Shown in pieces: positions 62,756 through 64,000 of a stretch of DNA of 64,000 nt. The first letter of the stretch is position 1. Every line of letters starts with the position of its first letter. A model generated the notes under the pieces. It did not search any database, was not told where the DNA came from, and saw only the letters and a program-made list of their open reading frames with translations. A program made the position numbers and the translations under genes. Source of the DNA: Macquaria australasica (Eukaryota; Chordata; Actinopteri; Centrarchiformes; Percichthyidae); the NCBI GenBank assembly GCA_005408345.1, contig SEMN01000333.1:434001-498000 (forward strand), in the 5' to 3' direction.

Positions 62756-64000
62756 CCCAGTATTTTACAATGCAATGGACAAAGACACAGCAATATCATC
62801 AGACTACAAACGAGGTGTCCTGACTGACTGGTTTGCAATCTTCATGATCAGAGTTTGTCAATATGTTGATGTGTAGATGTTGAAACGCGACATAGATTCC
62901 AATTTGTTCATCAGTAAGTTAAATCCTATACAGTTTAGCAGAGAGTAATTAGATATCAATCCACTGATCACTGGACAATCTGATTAATAATCTAATAATA
63001 TTTAACTTAATAAGGTCATGCAGGTCAATGTGTGATGTGCACACCTTTTTGACAGTGTGACAAGAAACCTTGAAGAGTGTCAAACAATCTCAGTCTGTTA
63101 GACGACTGAACAGTCTTGAAATGCTGGTTATTCAAACCCAACACTGAAGTCAAATTCTTGGACTTAAATAGTATCATAGAATATTGAAAGTGCACAGCTT
63201 TAAAAACACTGACTATGAGAAGAAGTTGAAAGTTGTAAGGGTTGGTTCCTATATTACAAATACTTGGTGCTATAAGTGGAACATAGTAAAATATGTTACA
63301 TGCCAAAATAAATTAATTTGTGAATCATAACTGCTGCAACATTTTGCTAGTAGATCACTGCCAATTCATTAGTTTTAAAATATGTGTAATCAACCTAAAA
63401 AGTTATCATTGATTTTGCTAATGATTTATAAATCATGACCTAATTATTACTAAGTAATTGTTACTGAATCATTCATGAATGTTAAATTGTTGCACTGGAC
63501 TGCACTCTTGTTTTACTAATGTATGTTAAATTATTTGTTGGTACCTTTGCTAAACATCTGTTAAACAGTTTTACAGGCTGTTGCAGCTTTTAATCACACT
63601 ACTGAAACTCTCCCTTGTATACGAAACATGCACTTATTTGTAAGAGTGAACTTTTTAAAACAGTTGACCTTCACGGATGAACTCTTAATGTATTAATAGC
63701 TTCACTTCTTCACCATCGACCAATAGTCTGTCAATGCTTAAATTCCCTTGAATAAACTGAAACCTGCATATCCGTTTATTATAGAGTCATTAGGAGGTGT
63801 AGTTCATCATTTGTTGATCAGATCCACATGTGTTCCATAAGTCAAACATATTGAATGGCCTCTGTATTTGCCTGCTCTGGTCCTAGATGTGACCTAGATG
63901 GTTCACTGAAGGCTGAGCCTGCCTTTGCGCCCACTGTCCTTTCATTCTGGCAGGTTCAGTGTATCAGATGCTGCCATCTAACAGTTTTTAAGCCCTGCCA
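62756..64000. other. Intergenic, no supportable gene
   Basis: AT-rich sequence to the window edge. No exon, RNA gene or repeat family recognised. Confidence 0.5.

Overview
The window is vertebrate nuclear DNA, almost certainly from a ray-finned (teleost) fish. The genes have many small exons with GT-AG introns of about 100-2400 bp. The DNA is AT-rich with scattered microsatellites. It carries repeat families I know from many teleost genomes: elements starting CAGTGGTGG, a 'GCTTATTTGCTTTC...GTTAGCTTAGCTTAG' repeat, LINE 3' ends and solo LTRs. Gene content and order also fit: a matrix metalloproteinase (MMP) cluster next to the tail-to-tail pair tbrg1/siae.

Layout. (1) 1-1013, minus: first three coding exons of an MMP13-like collagenase that runs off the left edge. 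(2) 1014-7433: intergenic, with an AP-1 site and a TATA-like box just before the next gene. (3) 7434-12418 and 13057-19281, plus: two complete ten-exon MMP20-like genes in tandem (489 and 472 codons). Intron 4 of the second is a pile of nested transposons. (4) 20895-24959, plus: a fourth, more divergent MMP. Its catalytic and hemopexin exons are intact, but its propeptide-coding 5' end does not splice together cleanly. (5) 25.8-28.8 kb: a terminal-inverted-repeat element and a broken P-element/THAP9-type transposase. (6) 29944-35347, plus: tbrg1, 545 codons, with FYRN/FYRC domains and an N-terminal winged-helix (HARE-HTH-like) domain not in the human protein as I know it. (7) 36140-40537, minus: siae, sialate O-acetylesterase, complete, 494 codons. 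(8) 40928-42033: a 1.1 kb near-perfect palindrome. (9) 42-64 kb: no supportable gene; repeats, a second solo LTR, a LINE tail and microsatellites.

How the genes relate. The MMPs are secreted zinc endopeptidases, each with a signal peptide, a cysteine-switch propeptide, an HExxHxxGxxH catalytic domain and a four-blade hemopexin domain. They arose by tandem duplication and share exon phases. siae removes O-acetyl groups from sialic acids in the lysosome or secretory pathway. tbrg1 is a nuclear growth regulator. I see no operon-like logic; the neighbourhood is a conserved synteny block rather than a pathway. I found no clearly new biological system. The most unusual items are the domain composition of tbrg1, the long palindrome upstream of siae, and the propeptide damage in the fourth MMP.
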